DNA from: Gammaproteobacteria bacterium
Lineage (GTDB): Bacteria > Pseudomonadota > Gammaproteobacteria > UBA9214
Direction: 5' to 3'
Assembly: GCA_020027635.1 (NCBI GenBank)
Contig: JAHKKL010000104.1
Span: forward strand, 1 to 6,278
Length of the DNA: 6,278 bases
Each line of letters opens with the position of its first letter. The first letter of the stretch is position 1. Position numbers and translations under genes: made by a program. Shown here one piece after another: positions 6,145-6,278 of this stretch. Under the pieces are notes generated by a model, which was not told where the DNA came from, did no database searches, and saw only the letters and a list, made by a program, of their open reading frames with translations.

Positions 6145-6278
6145 ATGACGATGGAGCATCTGATCGCACCGCACGGTGGCGAACTCTGTAATTTACTGGT
6201 CGATCCGGAACTCGCGGAGACGATAAAGGCCGAGTCCGGCGAGTTTGCATCCCTCACGCTGACGCTGCGCCAGGAATG
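6145..6278 (+). CDS. sat: Sulfate adenylyltransferase (ATP sulfurylase), N-terminal fragment cut by window edge
   Basis: Forty-four complete codons are visible before the window ends. They start MTMEHLIAPHGGELCNLLVD and continue to a segment ending LTLRQE. The PHGGxLxxLLVD opening and the LTxRQxCDLE region it runs into are characteristic of homo-oligomeric ATP sulfurylases, which interconvert ATP plus sulfate with APS plus pyrophosphate in the cytoplasm. GAGAG (6131-6135) lies 9 nt before ATG 6145, which favours this start over the in-frame ATG at 6151. In sulfur oxidisers the enzyme runs towards ATP, downstream of APS reductase, and assimilation in many gammaproteobacteria uses CysDN instead. 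The dissimilatory role is therefore an inference that depends on unseen neighbours. The catalytic HxGH-type motifs lie beyond the edge. Confidence 0.85.
   Translation, partial: MTMEHLIAPHGGELCNLLVDPELAETIKAESGEFASLTLTLRQE

Overview
The window is GC-rich bacterial DNA that looks gammaproteobacterial. Its most informative content is a divergent gene cluster whose parts match the bacterial ceramide (sphingolipid) pathway characterised in Caulobacter crescentus. The right edge carries the first 44 codons of a homo-oligomeric ATP sulfurylase (sat). In Proteobacteria that gene often marks dissimilatory sulfur metabolism, because assimilation commonly uses CysDN instead. A sulfur-oxidising gammaproteobacterium is therefore my best guess, but it is an inference.

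Layout. Bases 1-272 hold no convincing gene, only a short 7-bp tandem repeat and one copy of an octamer, CCACGGAA, that recurs in the other gene-free stretches. On the minus strand, a BcerS/YghO-like GNAT acyltransferase (about 2235 to 1093) is followed after 7 bp by a MobA-like nucleotidyltransferase (1085 to 273), apparently as a two-gene operon. A long gene-free region (about 2299-2951) separates this from the plus-strand genes. It contains an operator-like palindrome overlapping a perfect TTGACA, a pair of direct repeats 20 bp apart, and a promoter candidate. On the plus strand come a fatty-acyl-AMP/acyl-ACP ligase (2952-4739, TTG start with a good Shine-Dalgarno), a strong intrinsic terminator, and a CerR-like NAD(P)-dependent reductase (4899-5852). 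Bases 5853-6144 hold a 130-bp inverted-repeat element around a perfect GC-rich palindrome, then a hairpin-bearing leader in front of sat.

How the genes work together (inferred from family knowledge). In the Caulobacter pathway, serine palmitoyltransferase makes 3-oxo-sphinganine, bCerS N-acylates it, CerR reduces the keto group, and a dedicated acyl-ACP synthetase with its own carrier protein supplies activated acyl chains. Three of these roles (acyl activation, N-acylation, reduction) can be assigned here. The nucleotidyltransferase is a plausible but unproven later step such as head-group activation. Serine palmitoyltransferase and the acyl carrier protein are not in the window. Since sat bounds the right side, they must lie beyond the left edge or elsewhere in the genome.
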